Shown: positions 36,850-46,897, numbered from the stretch's first letter. The stretch: 64,000 nt of DNA from G963701675 sp963701675 (GCA_963701675.1 OY969623.1:2170001-2234000); one strand, 5' to 3'. The notes: generated from the sequence alone by a model not told the origin. Numbers and translations: made by a program.

Positions 36850-38736
36850 ATGAAGCACAGCAGGTTATTGGCGGTGGCCTTCGTCGGCCTCGGCATGCTG
36901 CTCGGATATGCGGCAGCATTGGGAAAGATCAACCCATTCCATCGGGCGGCCGCTGCTCCATCCGCGGCTGCACCGGTCGACCTCTCGCTTCGCGAGATGA
37001 AGCCTCATGCGGAGTGTGAGGGCGGCGTTCTCAGTGCGCCGCAAAAAGCAAAATGCTGCGACGACATGAACAAAGCCCAGCTTCTCGCGATGGCCGACCC
37101 CAAGGTGAAAGATGCGGTCGCGCAAGGCGATGCCAAAGGTAAGAAGCCCAACATCGTTTTCATCATGGGAGACGACGTTGGCTGGTTCAACATCGGCGCC
37201 TACCACCAAGGCATCATGTCCGGCAGGACACCGAACCTCGACAAGTTGGCCTCCCAAGGTATGCGCTTCACCGATTACTACGCGGAGGCGAGCTGCACGG
37301 CGGGTCGGGCCGCGTTCATTACCGGCGAAATCCCACTCCGCACGGGCCTGACGACCGTCGGCCAAGCCGGCGCCGATGTCGGCATGCCGGCCCAAGCGTC
37401 TACAATCGCCGCCGCTTTGAAGGTGCAGGGCTACGCCACCGGGCAGTTCGGCAAAAACCACTTGGGCGACCTTAACAAGTACCTGCCGACGCTACACGGC
37501 TTCGATGAATTCTTCGGCTACCTCTACCACCTTGACGCCATGTCGGACCCATATTGGTACTCGTTCCCGAACGATCAGGCCTTTCGCGATAAATATGGCC
37601 CGCGAAACCTGGTGCACTGCTGGGCGACCGACAAGGACGACACAACCGAGATGCCTCGCTGGGGCAAAATCGGCAAGCAGAGGATCGTCGATGAAGGCCC
37701 GCTGCCGCCGTTTGCCGACATGTCCAACGTGCCGAACATGCATGACATTTCAACGAAGGCCAAGTACAACATGACGACCTTCGACGAAGTCCTCGTCGAG
37801 CACTCAAAGGGCTTCATGGACAAGGCCAAAAAAGACGGCAAGCCGTTCTTCCTTTGGCACAACCCGACGCGCATGCACGTCTGGACCTTCCTGTCCAAGA
37901 AGTACGGGTCGATGATGAACAGCGAGACCAACTTCGGCCTCGAGGAAGCCGGCATGAAGCAGATGGACGACGCCGTCGGCGCCATCATGAAGCACCTGGA
38001 CGACATCGGCGAGGCCGACAATACGATCCTCATCTTCAGCACCGACAACGGGGCTGAGGTGTTCACCTGGCCGGACGGCGGCATGACGCCGTTCAAAGGC
38101 ACCAAGGGCACGGTGTATGAGGGCGGCTTCCGCGCCCCGTGTATCGCCCGTTGGCCGGGCAAGATTAAGCCGGGCACCGTACAGAATGGCATCTTTTCCG
38201 CCCTCGACTGGTTCCCGACCATGGTCGCGGCCGCCGGCAATCCGAACATCACCGACGAGCTCCTCAAGGGCGTGAAGCTGGGTGACCGGACCTACAAGAA
38301 CCATCTCGACGGCTACAACCAAATGGAACTGCTGCTGGGCAACGGGCCGTCCAAACGTCACGAGTTTTTCTACTTCGGCGGCCCGCACCTGGGCGCCATT
38401 CGCATCGACGATTTCAAGTACCAGTTTTACCTGCAGCCGCAAGGATGGCCCGGTGCGAAGGTCACAACCGACATGCCTACGATGGTGAATATCCGCCAGG
38501 ACCCGTTTGAGCGGACACCGTCGATCGGTGGGCAGAGTCTCAACGACCTCGGCGGCGGCTACATGAACGACTTCTATGCGCGGGAGTTCTGGCGTTTCGT
38601 GTTCGTTCAGGGTCGGGTGGCGGAACTGGCCAAGACGGCCATCGACTACCCGCCCATGCAGGACCCGGCCTCCTTCAACCTGGAAGCGGTGAAACAGCAG
38701 ATCGATAAGGCGATCAAGAACAAGCCGGGACAGTAA
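36850..38736 (+). CDS. Arylsulfatase with CTAGR active-site motif
   Basis: 628 residues from ATG 36850, giving a signal-like N-terminus; an upstream in-frame start at 36766 overlaps the HAD gene. Metal ligands FIMGDDVGW (D108, D109). The formylglycine motif reads CTAGR (149-153) in place of the common CxPxR, a variant known among bacterial sulfatases and still expected to be matured. Later motifs: FGKNHLGD, FLWHNPTRMHVW, FSTDNGAEV. A cysteine pair KCCDDM lies before the catalytic domain. Hydrolyses sulfate esters in the periplasm or at the surface. Confidence 0.93.
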   Translation: MKHSRLLAVAFVGLGMLLGYAAALGKINPFHRAAAAPSAAAPVDLSLREMKPHAECEGGVLSAPQKAKCCDDMNKAQLLAMADPKVKDAVAQGDAKGKKPNIVFIMGDDVGWFNIGAYHQGIMSGRTPNLDKLASQGMRFTDYYAEASCTAGRAAFITGEIPLRTGLTTVGQAGADVGMPAQASTIAAALKVQGYATGQFGKNHLGDLNKYLPTLHGFDEFFGYLYHLDAMSDPYWYSFPNDQAFRDKYGPRNLVHCWATDKDDTTEMPRWGKIGKQRIVDEGPLPPFADMSNVPNMHDISTKAKYNMTTFDEVLVEHSKGFMDKAKKDGKPFFLWHNPTRMHVWTFLSKKYGSMMNSETNFGLEEAGMKQMDDAVGAIMKHLDDIGEADNTILIFSTDNGAEVFTWPDGGMTPFKGTKGTVYEGGFRAPCIARWPGKIKPGTVQNGIFSALDWFPTMVAAAGNPNITDELLKGVKLGDRTYKNHLDGYNQMELLLGNGPSKRHEFFYFGGPHLGAIRIDDFKYQFYLQPQGWPGAKVTTDMPTMVNIRQDPFERTPSIGGQSLNDLGGGYMNDFYAREFWRFVFVQGRVAELAKTAIDYPPMQDPASFNLEAVKQQIDKAIKNKPGQ

Positions 38737-38749
38737 TCGGCTCTTATCA

Positions 38750-38775
38750 GCGAGCGCCCCGATACGGGCGCTCGC
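38750..38775 (+). terminator. Strong hairpin behind the sulfatase gene
   Basis: Perfect 10-base-pair stem (38750-38759 with 38766-38775, all G/C-rich) with a six-base loop, 13 bases behind the sulfatase stop. No clear T-run follows (CTCATCTC), so it may be a terminator, an mRNA-stabilising stem, or both. Confidence 0.5.
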
Positions 38776-38812
38776 CTCATCTCATTGCGAATCGAAAACG
38801 AGGGAGCATTTC

Positions 38813-39541
38813 ATGCCCGACAAACCAACCGAGCGTTGGAGCCTCCGCAGACGGCTAGCGCTTATCGCCGCCGGATTACTCGTCGTGTACCTTGCCGTCG
38901 CCTACCTGATCATGCCGGCCTGGTGGAAGCGTTACGAGCGTAAGCATCCGTCGCTTGCCGATCTACCTGGCATCACGCACACCAAATCCGGAATCCCAGG
39001 CGACCCGCTCAATGTCGCGCTTATCGGGACTGAATCCGAGGTGATCCACATCATGAAGGAGGCGAATTGGCATCGTGCCGATCCGCTTTCATTGCGAAGC
39101 GATGTGGAAATCGCCGAAGCGTCAATTCTCAAGCGTTCGGACGAGAATGCACCCGTCAGCAGTTTGTACCTCTTCGGGCGCAAAGAAGATTTCGCTTTCG
39201 AACAACAGGTTGGCCCCGATCCCCGTCACCGGCATCACGTGCGCTTTTGGAAGACGGACAAGATTGACGAAGACGGTCGGCCGATTTGGGTCGGGTCGGC
39301 CGTCTACGATGAACATGTCGGGCTCAGCCGCACCACCGGCCAGATCACGCACGTCACCGCCCCCGATGTGGACAAAGAGCGCGATTACCTGTTTCAGTGT
39401 CTCGAACAAACCGGCGATATGGCCGAACGATACACCGTGGATGGTTTCCATAAGATTCGCGAGGGACGAAATGGCGGTGGTGATCCGTGGCATACCGATG
39501 GCAACCTTTATGTCGGCGTGATCAAACCGCCGACACCGTAA
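38813..39541 (+). CDS. LssY C-terminal domain membrane-anchored protein
   Basis: 242 residues. One N-terminal membrane helix (LALIAAGLLVVYLAVAYLIM), then an LssY_C-like domain: GDPLNVALIGTESEVIHIMKEANWHRADPLSL, SSLYLFGRKEDFAFEQQVG, RHHVRFW. LssY_C is often fused to PAP2-type phosphatases; here it is alone. Function unknown, likely exposed outside the inner membrane. Same strand as the sulfatase and the next two genes, with short spacers. Confidence 0.82.
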   Translation: MPDKPTERWSLRRRLALIAAGLLVVYLAVAYLIMPAWWKRYERKHPSLADLPGITHTKSGIPGDPLNVALIGTESEVIHIMKEANWHRADPLSLRSDVEIAEASILKRSDENAPVSSLYLFGRKEDFAFEQQVGPDPRHRHHVRFWKTDKIDEDGRPIWVGSAVYDEHVGLSRTTGQITHVTAPDVDKERDYLFQCLEQTGDMAERYTVDGFHKIREGRNGGGDPWHTDGNLYVGVIKPPTP

Positions 39542-39579
39542 GTCGGCAGTGCATCTGAAGCAACAGAAAGGACCAGCAA

Positions 39580-40494
39580 ATGAGAATACGATCATGGTGC
39601 TTCTTCGTCTTGCCGGTCGTGACATTCGCCGCCGTGGCTCAACTCGGCTTGGCACAGCAGTCGGACGGTAACGCACAGGATAAGGCAGCCATTGCGAAAA
39701 ATGCCGAAGCATTTGTGGAGGCTTTTCACAAGGGCGACGCGAAAGCATTGGCCGCCTTCTGGACCCCGGACGGGGACTATACGATCCAAACCGGTCGAAC
39801 TTTCAAAGGGCGCGATGCATTGGAGAAAGCCTTTCAAGCGTACTTCGTTGAGAACAAGGGGGCAAAAGTCCGAATCGAAAGTGAGTCGCTGCGATTCGTT
39901 ACGCCTGATGTCGCAATCGAAGATGGTACAACTGAAGTCCTTCCTGGCGAGGGGGCAGCGCCAAGCAAGACCCGTTACACCATTGTTCACGTGAAGAAAG
40001 ATGGCAAATGGCTCGTCAGCAGCGTTCGCGATGCAGCCATGGCGCTCACCACCAACGCCGAGAACCTCCGTGGGTTGGAGTGGGCGCTTGGCGATTGGTC
40101 AGGCGACACGGGTAGCGGAGAAGTGGAACGGATTTCTGTCGACTGGTCGGAAAGTCAAAGTTTCTTGGTCGCTTCATTCAAGACCACGACCAAGAATTTA
40201 ACCGTCGCCGGCGCCACGGTGTGGATCGGGTGGGATCCAGTTGAAAAGCGCATCCGTTCTTGGAGTTTTGACGCCACCGGAGGCTATGGCGAAGGCGTCT
40301 GGGCCAACGATGCTAAGAAATGGACCATCAAGACGACCTCCGTGCTTCAAGACGGCACGAAAGCAACTGCGACCTATGTCCTGGCGCAGGTCGATGCCGA
40401 CACGATGTCAATGCAAGCCACTAATCGCTCGGCTGATGGCAAACCGATCCCTGTTGTCAAGGAATTCAAGCTAAAGAGAATCGTGCAACCCTAG
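39580..40494 (+). CDS. Secreted SnoaL-like / SgcJ-EcaC family protein
   Basis: 304 residues with signal peptide (to LGLAQQ). N-terminal NTF2-like fold: AAIAKNAEAFVEAFHKGDAKALAAFWTPDGDY, GRDALEKAF, HVKKDGKWLVSSVRD. A second part from about 150 (WALGDWSG...) repeats a beta-rich DUF-like domain. Common as annotated SgcJ/EcaC family oxidoreductase in planctomycetes, but no redox function is shown by sequence. RBS AAAGGA upstream of ATG 39580. Confidence 0.82.
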   Translation: MRIRSWCFFVLPVVTFAAVAQLGLAQQSDGNAQDKAAIAKNAEAFVEAFHKGDAKALAAFWTPDGDYTIQTGRTFKGRDALEKAFQAYFVENKGAKVRIESESLRFVTPDVAIEDGTTEVLPGEGAAPSKTRYTIVHVKKDGKWLVSSVRDAAMALTTNAENLRGLEWALGDWSGDTGSGEVERISVDWSESQSFLVASFKTTTKNLTVAGATVWIGWDPVEKRIRSWSFDATGGYGEGVWANDAKKWTIKTTSVLQDGTKATATYVLAQVDADTMSMQATNRSADGKPIPVVKEFKLKRIVQP

Positions 40495-40509
40495 TAACGG
40501 AGAACGATC

Positions 40510-40785
40510 GTGTTTCTTAAGATCATACTTCTCGCTGGTGCGTCGTTGCTGGCTGTCCTGGCGATACCGGGTGATGCCCAGGCATGGGGTGTCTATCATG
40601 CGGGATACACCCATTACGGCCCCGTCACCGGTTTCCATCACTACGGTTACACCACCGCGCACCGCGGATATGGCGGCGGTTATCGTTACGGTGGCAACCG
40701 CTACGGCGCCTACCATTATGGTGGCTATCACTACGGCAGCTACGGGCACGCGGCGTATCGTGGCGGCTACTATCGGCGCTGGTAA
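40510..40785 (+). CDS. Small secreted Gly/Tyr/His-rich protein
   Basis: 91 residues, GTG start with GGAG nine bases upstream. Signal peptide MFLKIILLAGASLLAVLAIPGDAQA (shown here only as its hydrophobic extent, 1-24), then a low-complexity mature part built of YGG, HYG and GYH units. Such proteins may bind metal through histidine or add structure to the envelope; function unknown. It is 15 bases behind the SnoaL-like gene, so in the same operon. Confidence 0.68.
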   Translation: MFLKIILLAGASLLAVLAIPGDAQAWGVYHAGYTHYGPVTGFHHYGYTTAHRGYGGGYRYGGNRYGAYHYGGYHYGSYGHAAYRGGYYRRW

Positions 40786-40843
40786 GAGCGTCGGCCTGGC
40801 GACCTGTGGACCGAAAGAAGTCCTGCGGTGAGGCGGTCGAAGG

Positions 40844-42160
40844 TCATTCGTCGCCAAAATATCCAATCCAGGCCAAGTCAAGAACCTGGGGACTCAACTC
40901 CAGGGGCCGGCCCTGAAAGCGGCAGATGTCGCGGGCACGCTCGATCAGATCGCGTGGCTCACACGCGCGCAGCTCTCGCCTTTGCGCACGGTAGCGCTCC
41001 AGCAATTGGTCGATGATCTCGGGGGTGACGACTGCGCCATGGCGTTCGGCATAGTTCTTGAAAATCAGGGCATATTCTTCCGGTGTGGGAGATTCCAGGT
41101 TGATTCGATAGCCCATGCGCCGCAGAAAGGCCTTATCCGTGACCACATCCGGGCTAAGGTTAGTGGCGATGATAGTTACGTTGCGCAGCGGCACCTGGAT
41201 CTTTTGACCCGTGCGCAGCGAGAAGTAATCCAGCTGGTGCTCCATGGGAGTTATGAGACGATTGAGCAGCTGCTCCGGTTCCACACGCTCGCGCCCGAAG
41301 TCATCGATCAGGAACACTCCGCCGTTGGCTTTGAGATGCGGCGGCGCCTCGTAATAACGCTGCGACGGCATGAAGATTAGATCGAGCAAGTCCAGCGTCA
41401 ATTCGCCGGCAACTACGACCAGCGGGCGGCGGATCCGAACCCAACGTTGATCGACAGAGGCGTCCCGCTCATGGGCACTGTTGACGCGCTCGTGGCACTG
41501 CGCGTCGAACAGGCGGATCACGGTGTCACTGACGCTGATGCTGTAAGGTATCCAATAATCGCCGGGCAGGGCTGCGTGAATCTGTCGTGCAAGACTGCTC
41601 TTTCCGTTGCCCGGCGGGCCGTAGACGAAGAGACTCCGTCCTGAGGAAACCGCCAGCCCGGCCAGATCCATCACTTTTTGCGATAGGACAAGACCCGAAA
41701 GGGCGGAAGCCACGTGCTCCGGCAAGACCGACGGCGTATTGGCAAATTGCCAGTGCAGCATCGACGCGTAGCTTTTCAGATCCACTGGCGCCGGGCCAAC
41801 ATAGCCGCATAGATCCATCAAACGCGACGCGTGTTGCAAACCGCCTTCGGTAATCTTGTAGTGAGCGCTCGTCTGCGACGACTTTAAGGTTTGCTGCAAT
41901 GACCCCGTATGGCAGAGCTTGCCCAAGATCTCACTTGTGAGATCCGGCGACAGGTGTAGCCGCTTGCTTACCCATTCGGTCGTGAACCGGGAAACGATGG
42001 AGCCGAGTTTAACGACTAGCCCTGTGAGGACTTCCTCGTCCATTCCGGATGCTGCAATTTCTTGCGGCGCCGTAGGCGCGATCAGGTCGCCGACCTTGTG
42101 CATGGCCGGCAAATGCGCGTCTTTTGGTGAGCGATTAGCGATAGCGGCCTTTACACCCAT
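40844..42160 (-). CDS. AAA-family ATPase with N-terminal winged-helix-like region
   Basis: 438 residues from ATG 42160 (a TTG at 42175 is possible). The N-terminal 130 residues include SKRLHLSPDLTSEILGKLCHTGSL, which looks like a winged helix. AAA core: Walker A YGPPGNGKSSLA, Walker B GVFLIDDFGRERV, sensor 1 NVTIIATNLS, and a C-terminal lid. The family occurs widely near type IV pili or secretion genes, but the partner is unknown here. Transcribed towards the GYH-rich gene (convergent). Confidence 0.8.
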   Translation of the reverse strand: MGVKAAIANRSPKDAHLPAMHKVGDLIAPTAPQEIAASGMDEEVLTGLVVKLGSIVSRFTTEWVSKRLHLSPDLTSEILGKLCHTGSLQQTLKSSQTSAHYKITEGGLQHASRLMDLCGYVGPAPVDLKSYASMLHWQFANTPSVLPEHVASALSGLVLSQKVMDLAGLAVSSGRSLFVYGPPGNGKSSLARQIHAALPGDYWIPYSISVSDTVIRLFDAQCHERVNSAHERDASVDQRWVRIRRPLVVVAGELTLDLLDLIFMPSQRYYEAPPHLKANGGVFLIDDFGRERVEPEQLLNRLITPMEHQLDYFSLRTGQKIQVPLRNVTIIATNLSPDVVTDKAFLRRMGYRINLESPTPEEYALIFKNYAERHGAVVTPEIIDQLLERYRAQRRELRACEPRDLIERARDICRFQGRPLELSPQVLDLAWIGYFGDE

Positions 42161-42331
42161 GTCTCGACGCCTCAATCAACCTCGATACTCTTGAGTTATC
42201 TTATGGCAATCCAAATGGACTTGTTGTTTGGCATGAGCTCGTTGTGTATGTCACGGCATCAACGTCGTGCCCGCGTGGAGGACATTTCGGGACCGATGGG
42301 AACTGCAAAAGTATCCGGCAACTGGAGTATT

Positions 42332-44887
42332 CTAATCTCCGAGCAGACCAAAGGCAGTCTCCGAGATGATGTCCAAGACCCGCCCGGCAAGCGAGTCAGT
42401 CAGCGCTTCCGCGTCAATGACACTTGCCTCGACATCATCGAGCATCCGATCCGATCTCGCGCCCCCGCGATCGAGGGCATCGCCTTCTTCAAACGCAGGA
42501 ATTAAACCGCCTTGATTCGGTAGAGGCGGTGGAGGGATCGGGTTCCAAAGTTGTACGCTGACCGACTCGGCGGGTGCTTTCTGGTGATTGAAGCCGCCAA
42601 CGTTGTTGACAATGTTCAGCACGTAGTGCGCCGGATTGTAGCTGCTGGTGTCTACGACTGTTCCCGGCTTAAGGCTCGTAAAGAGATTGACCGCGCTGAT
42701 CGTATTCGTGAAGGAAACATTGAAGCCGACTGCCGGGACATTCACGCTGCCCGAACCCGGACCCGTCGACGTCACCACGTAGGTGGTCGCACTGGTGTTC
42801 TTGTTATCGCGGTAGTTGAGCGTGTCATTGCCGCCAGAGCCGAGGACATTGAAGGCCATCGCTTGGGGTAGGAATCCCTTGCCGTTATCGACGTTGATTT
42901 CGTTGTTGCCGGGGCCTGTCAAGAGATTGATGGTTTCCACACCGAAGAATTTGGCGAGCCCGAGAGACGGGGTCGACAGGTTGGAGTCAGTGGCGGTGAA
43001 GCGCACGAAGTGATACGGGTCGTTGTTGGGATTGTTATGGTCGCGAACAAAAAGGACATCATTTCCGGCGCCGGACTCGATCCGAAGACCGGGCATTCCC
43101 GTCAAAGTTCCGAAAGCATTTCCCACTCCGATTTGGTTGTCGCCCGCGCCGGTCTTAAGAGTTAGGTTAAAGATGTTGGCGTAGGTGGCGATCAGGCCGA
43201 GGGTGCTACTTTCTGACACCTCATTCGACGTGATTTCGTATGGTCCTCTGTTAAACGCCGAGTCATCAACGATGAGAGAATTGGTACCCCCACCTCCGTC
43301 AACGCCGATCTCAAAATTTATGGCCATTGCCGGGCCGATAGTCACGGTATCCGAACCAGTGCCCGCGGTGAGGTTGACATAGTGCACTCCTGAAGTCGAC
43401 AGGAGATCCTTTCCATATACGGGCATGTACACCGCGGTTCCATTGAATAGATAATGCTCGTCCCCGGTGCTATTGGAGCCATCCAGATTGACCGTGTCGC
43501 CCAAAACCGCACTAATGGCAAAGATATGCGGCATGGTTCCGAGGGACCCCGACGTATTCTTTACGTTGATCGTGTCGGCGGCGTTACCTGTTGCGATAAT
43601 GACTTGGTCGAAGTCGCTATATAGCACGTCCAGGGCTTGCGCGGGAACGCTAACGCGATCCCCGTTTATTTCGTAGGTGTCACCGAAGTGATACTGCGAG
43701 TCATCGACGAGGAGCGCATTAAATCCTTCGCCGCCGTCCACAGTAATCGCGGGGAGGAAGGTCTCCAGAAAGCCATTGCCGATGTTCACCGTGTCATCGC
43801 TCGTGCCGGTTCCGACCCAAAGAGTCTTAAAACTCAGATACGCGGCAATCAGACCGGCAGTGTTGGACACGCCTAGTCCCGTGACTGTGTACGCTTCAGC
43901 TAAAGTATTGGCAGTGTGTTCGATCCGTAAAGCGTCATCGCCGCCACCGCCATCGAGGTCTAAGGCCGGGTTGAGTGCATCCGGGTACACGGTCACCGTA
44001 TCTTGCCCGGAACCGCCCTTCAGCTCGACTTGGTCGTCGGCCTCGTAGGTTAGGACATATATGTTAAACGGATCGAGGTACTGCCACATCCCTCGAGTAT
44101 CGAAATTGAGAGCCTGACCTTGTGGGTTGGTCGATGCATCCAAAACGAGCGTATCGGCGCCGGAACTGGTTTTCGTAACCAATGAGGGCATGTTGGCGAA
44201 CGCGCCGCTGGTGTTTTCCATACGGATCGTATCGTCTCCCGTGCCCGTACGAAGATATATCTCGTCCACGTTGCCGTGATTAACAGTTATTTGCGCGGGC
44301 AGGAGCAGCTGGCTGTCGGTTATCCGGTAAGTGTCGCCGCCATCCCATTCGGAGTCGTTCACCACGATCTTGTCGGCGTTGCCGTCATTACCGTAAACGG
44401 AGGTCAGTGGTATGTGATTAAGCACTCCGTCGCGCCCGATCTCTACTTCGTTCCAGGTGCCTGAGAATTGGTCCACATCCGCAAAATACAACAAAAGCTG
44501 TTGTACATTATCGTTGAAGTTCACCCGCACGTCCGTAATTGAATCCTCGATATGGCCCGGTTCAACGTCGTAGTGCCGCCACCCGCCAAACCGGTTGTCG
44601 ATCGAAAGCGTGCTTCCTGGGCCTGCGTCAAACGTCAATCCGATGTCGGGAGTCGTGGCGACGTATTCGAAGTAATTGCAAATGAGGTCATAGCCGCCTC
44701 CGTTCAAGCGGTGTATGACAGTCAATGTGTCCCCGTCGGCATCGCCCGTAACCACTTTTGAAACCGGGGCCCAAGTGCACGACGCGGGCGCAAGGCGCGT
44801 TTCCAGCGCTTCAAGCCGCGGTAGGAAGCGTCGTGGACGAACGGTGGTTGTTCCCTCATGACTAGATTTTGCTTGTCGCCGCCACAT
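42332..44887 (-). CDS. Large LEPR-XLL-like surface protein with beta repeats
   Basis: 851 residues from ATG 44887, which has AGGAGG ten bases upstream; a longer reading to 44989 is rejected. Leader PRRFLPRLEALETRLAPASC. The rest is repeats of about 75-90 residues, each with a DDSxFxxGDxYxI block and a TGAGDNxIxVxN / TGSGNNEINV block, probably forming beta helices. No protease or glycosidase domain is visible. Probably an exported structural or adhesive protein. Related repeats occur in the protease tail at 1-2251. Confidence 0.84.
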   Translation of the reverse strand: MWRRQAKSSHEGTTTVRPRRFLPRLEALETRLAPASCTWAPVSKVVTGDADGDTLTVIHRLNGGGYDLICNYFEYVATTPDIGLTFDAGPGSTLSIDNRFGGWRHYDVEPGHIEDSITDVRVNFNDNVQQLLLYFADVDQFSGTWNEVEIGRDGVLNHIPLTSVYGNDGNADKIVVNDSEWDGGDTYRITDSQLLLPAQITVNHGNVDEIYLRTGTGDDTIRMENTSGAFANMPSLVTKTSSGADTLVLDASTNPQGQALNFDTRGMWQYLDPFNIYVLTYEADDQVELKGGSGQDTVTVYPDALNPALDLDGGGGDDALRIEHTANTLAEAYTVTGLGVSNTAGLIAAYLSFKTLWVGTGTSDDTVNIGNGFLETFLPAITVDGGEGFNALLVDDSQYHFGDTYEINGDRVSVPAQALDVLYSDFDQVIIATGNAADTINVKNTSGSLGTMPHIFAISAVLGDTVNLDGSNSTGDEHYLFNGTAVYMPVYGKDLLSTSGVHYVNLTAGTGSDTVTIGPAMAINFEIGVDGGGGTNSLIVDDSAFNRGPYEITSNEVSESSTLGLIATYANIFNLTLKTGAGDNQIGVGNAFGTLTGMPGLRIESGAGNDVLFVRDHNNPNNDPYHFVRFTATDSNLSTPSLGLAKFFGVETINLLTGPGNNEINVDNGKGFLPQAMAFNVLGSGGNDTLNYRDNKNTSATTYVVTSTGPGSGSVNVPAVGFNVSFTNTISAVNLFTSLKPGTVVDTSSYNPAHYVLNIVNNVGGFNHQKAPAESVSVQLWNPIPPPPLPNQGGLIPAFEEGDALDRGGARSDRMLDDVEASVIDAEALTDSLAGRVLDIISETAFGLLGD

Positions 44888-45444
44888 GATTCTGGCCTCC
44901 TGAACGGGGATTCTGATGAACACAAAACGCACTAAAGAAGTAAGCAATGCAACAACTGGTCCCGCACCGTGCGGGCGCCGGAGGTCCACGTTCCGGCCGA
45001 ACCAGTGATTCGGGGTTTACGCGACGCCGCGAGCGTGAGTCCGTCGCGGCCAACGCTTCGCCGTAAGAACAATGCCCGTACGGACGGTGACCGGACAAAA
45101 TCGGTGGAAAAAAGTGCTGTCACGGCGTCTTCGTCGGAACTCTTTTGTTCGCGGTCGATTAAAGTCATCAAGCGAGGCAAGCCATTCGCGTGACATAAAG
45201 CCCGCGGAGAAGACCGAGCGGCAAATGCGACGTAGATGGGGGAGACGGACAAGTGCAAAGGAAATGAAGAGGAAGCGCACGAGCGCTCTTACGCTCGATT
45301 GGGTGCGATCGAGGTGCCGACCAGGAGGGTCGCTGCCACGGCGCTGGTCAGACCGGCCATTACCGATTCGCGACGAACCTAGCGCAAGGCGCGCTCTCGG
45401 TCGCTGGCCCGCCGGATGCGGATGGACGATCCCATTGTTAGGCT
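44888..45444. other. 557-base intergenic region
   Basis: No convincing gene on either strand. It carries the ribosome site and promoter region of the 42332-44887 gene and the 3' flank of the next one. Some short open frames are present but without start signals or recognisable products. Confidence 0.5.
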
Positions 45445-46755
45445 TCAATCCGCGTCGCGTTGGGCCGTGATCAGCAGGGCGAGCCAACCATCGTCGCCCG
45501 GCAGCAGGCTGCTCTGCACTTCGAACGCTCCAATGTCAATCTTACCGTCGACGACCCTCGGGAACCCGGCGCCGCGTTGGTCCCATAACGGTGGGAACAG
45601 GATTTCGTCGGCGTCGATGGCCGGGCTGCCGTGCAGAAGTGCGTAGGTCTGCGTTGGACCGCCGTTGTCGGCCAACGGACCGAGCATCGGGTCCACATCG
45701 AGCATGTCACTCGGATGATAGCCAGCGCCGCCGATCGAATCTCCGATCAGGTTGTGACCGACTGACGCGATCGTACCCCACAAGTCGGATGCTTCGGAAT
45801 CCTCCAGTTGGTTATTCGCCACGATCGTTAAGTACATGTTAAGTGTGCTCCCCGCCCGGTTATGGATCCCTCCACTCAAGGCATGTCCGGTATTGTCCGC
45901 AATAGTCGAATGGGCGATGTACATCGTATGCGCGTTGTAAATGCCTCCGCCGTGGCCAGTCCCCGAAAAGTCGATCTCCGCCCTGTTTTGAGAAACGGTG
46001 CTGTTCACAAGGTTGAAGCTCATGCCCGCGTTGTAGATTCCGCCTCCTTCGCCGCCATCTTGGCCAGCCACCCAGTTGTCGGAGATCGTGCTGCTGTCCA
46101 GGTGCGCAAGATCGCTGTTGTAGATGCCGCCGCCCTGGCCGACGCCGTGGGCGTACGCAAAATTATCCGCGATCGTGCTGCAAGAAAGGGCGAGATATCC
46201 GCTGTTATGGATGCCGCCGCCGAAATTGTTGGTGAAGCCGGTCGCCTTGTTACCCCGGATGATGTTGTTGCTGCCCGTGAGTGAGAAAGTGTTGTAGATC
46301 CCACCGCCGTTGGTCTCGGTCTGGTTCCCGATAATTCTCGTATTGTTAAGCTGCATTGAACCGGCGTTGTAAATGCCGCCGCCGGGACTAGCGCCGGCGG
46401 AACCGTTCGCAATCGTGATTCCACTAAGTATGACGCCGATTTGAGTGGGGATTGTGAGAATACGATACAGTCCGCCGGTGTTTCGTCGCACCGTCAAGAG
46501 GTCTGCCCCGGGTCCTTGGATGTGCACATCATCCGTGATATCCGGAAGGGCGCTTCCAAGTTGGATCGTTCCGGCAACATGAAAATCGATGATATCCGAG
46601 CCTGGATTCGCGTTGACCTTGTTGATGCAGTACCGCAAATCGCCGCGGAAGCCCATGCCAATCCCGGCATCGGACATTCGGGTGACGTGACAGGTTGACA
46701 GAAGCGCGCGGTCCTCTAGCCGTTCAAGCTCTAATCTTTTGGTAACGCGATTCAT
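45445..46755 (-). CDS. LEPR-XLL-like parallel beta-helix protein (choice-of-anchor Q type)
   Basis: 436 residues from ATG 46755 with GGAGG upstream. Leader [20 protein letters not shown]. Then right-handed beta-helix repeats with GGGIYNxG turns (GGGIYNAGSM, GGGIYNTFSL, GGGIHNSGYL, GGGIYNSDLA). The C-terminus [23 protein letters not shown]...GAFEVQ is the choice-of-anchor Q signature. Surface or polysaccharide-associated protein. Tandem paralogue of 46898-48117; the first 65 residues are nearly the same. Confidence 0.88.
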   Translation of the reverse strand: MNRVTKRLELERLEDRALLSTCHVTRMSDAGIGMGFRGDLRYCINKVNANPGSDIIDFHVAGTIQLGSALPDITDDVHIQGPGADLLTVRRNTGGLYRILTIPTQIGVILSGITIANGSAGASPGGGIYNAGSMQLNNTRIIGNQTETNGGGIYNTFSLTGSNNIIRGNKATGFTNNFGGGIHNSGYLALSCSTIADNFAYAHGVGQGGGIYNSDLAHLDSSTISDNWVAGQDGGEGGGIYNAGMSFNLVNSTVSQNRAEIDFSGTGHGGGIYNAHTMYIAHSTIADNTGHALSGGIHNRAGSTLNMYLTIVANNQLEDSEASDLWGTIASVGHNLIGDSIGGAGYHPSDMLDVDPMLGPLADNGGPTQTYALLHGSPAIDADEILFPPLWDQRGAGFPRVVDGKIDIGAFEVQSSLLPGDDGWLALLITAQRDAD

Positions 46756-46816
46756 GATTTCCTCCAATTGAAAGAGCACTGAGTGCCGGGTGCAATAACA
46801 TTTCTTGGCACGGTTC

Positions 46817-46882
46817 GGCGAGCGGGGCATTAAACGCACTGGAAGCGAGAAGGTCCCAGGGCGTTTACACGCCCCGCTCGCC
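46817..46882. repeat. 66-base palindromic element (copy 1)
   Basis: Arms beginning GGCGAGCGGGGC (46817-46828) and ending GCCCCGCTCGCC (46871-46882) are inverted repeats that extend inward over about 26 bases with few mismatches. Same family as 48214-48279. Lies between the two paralogous beta-helix genes; it could also act as a bidirectional terminator. Confidence 0.8.
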
Positions 46883-46897
46883 ATAAACGGTTTCTCC

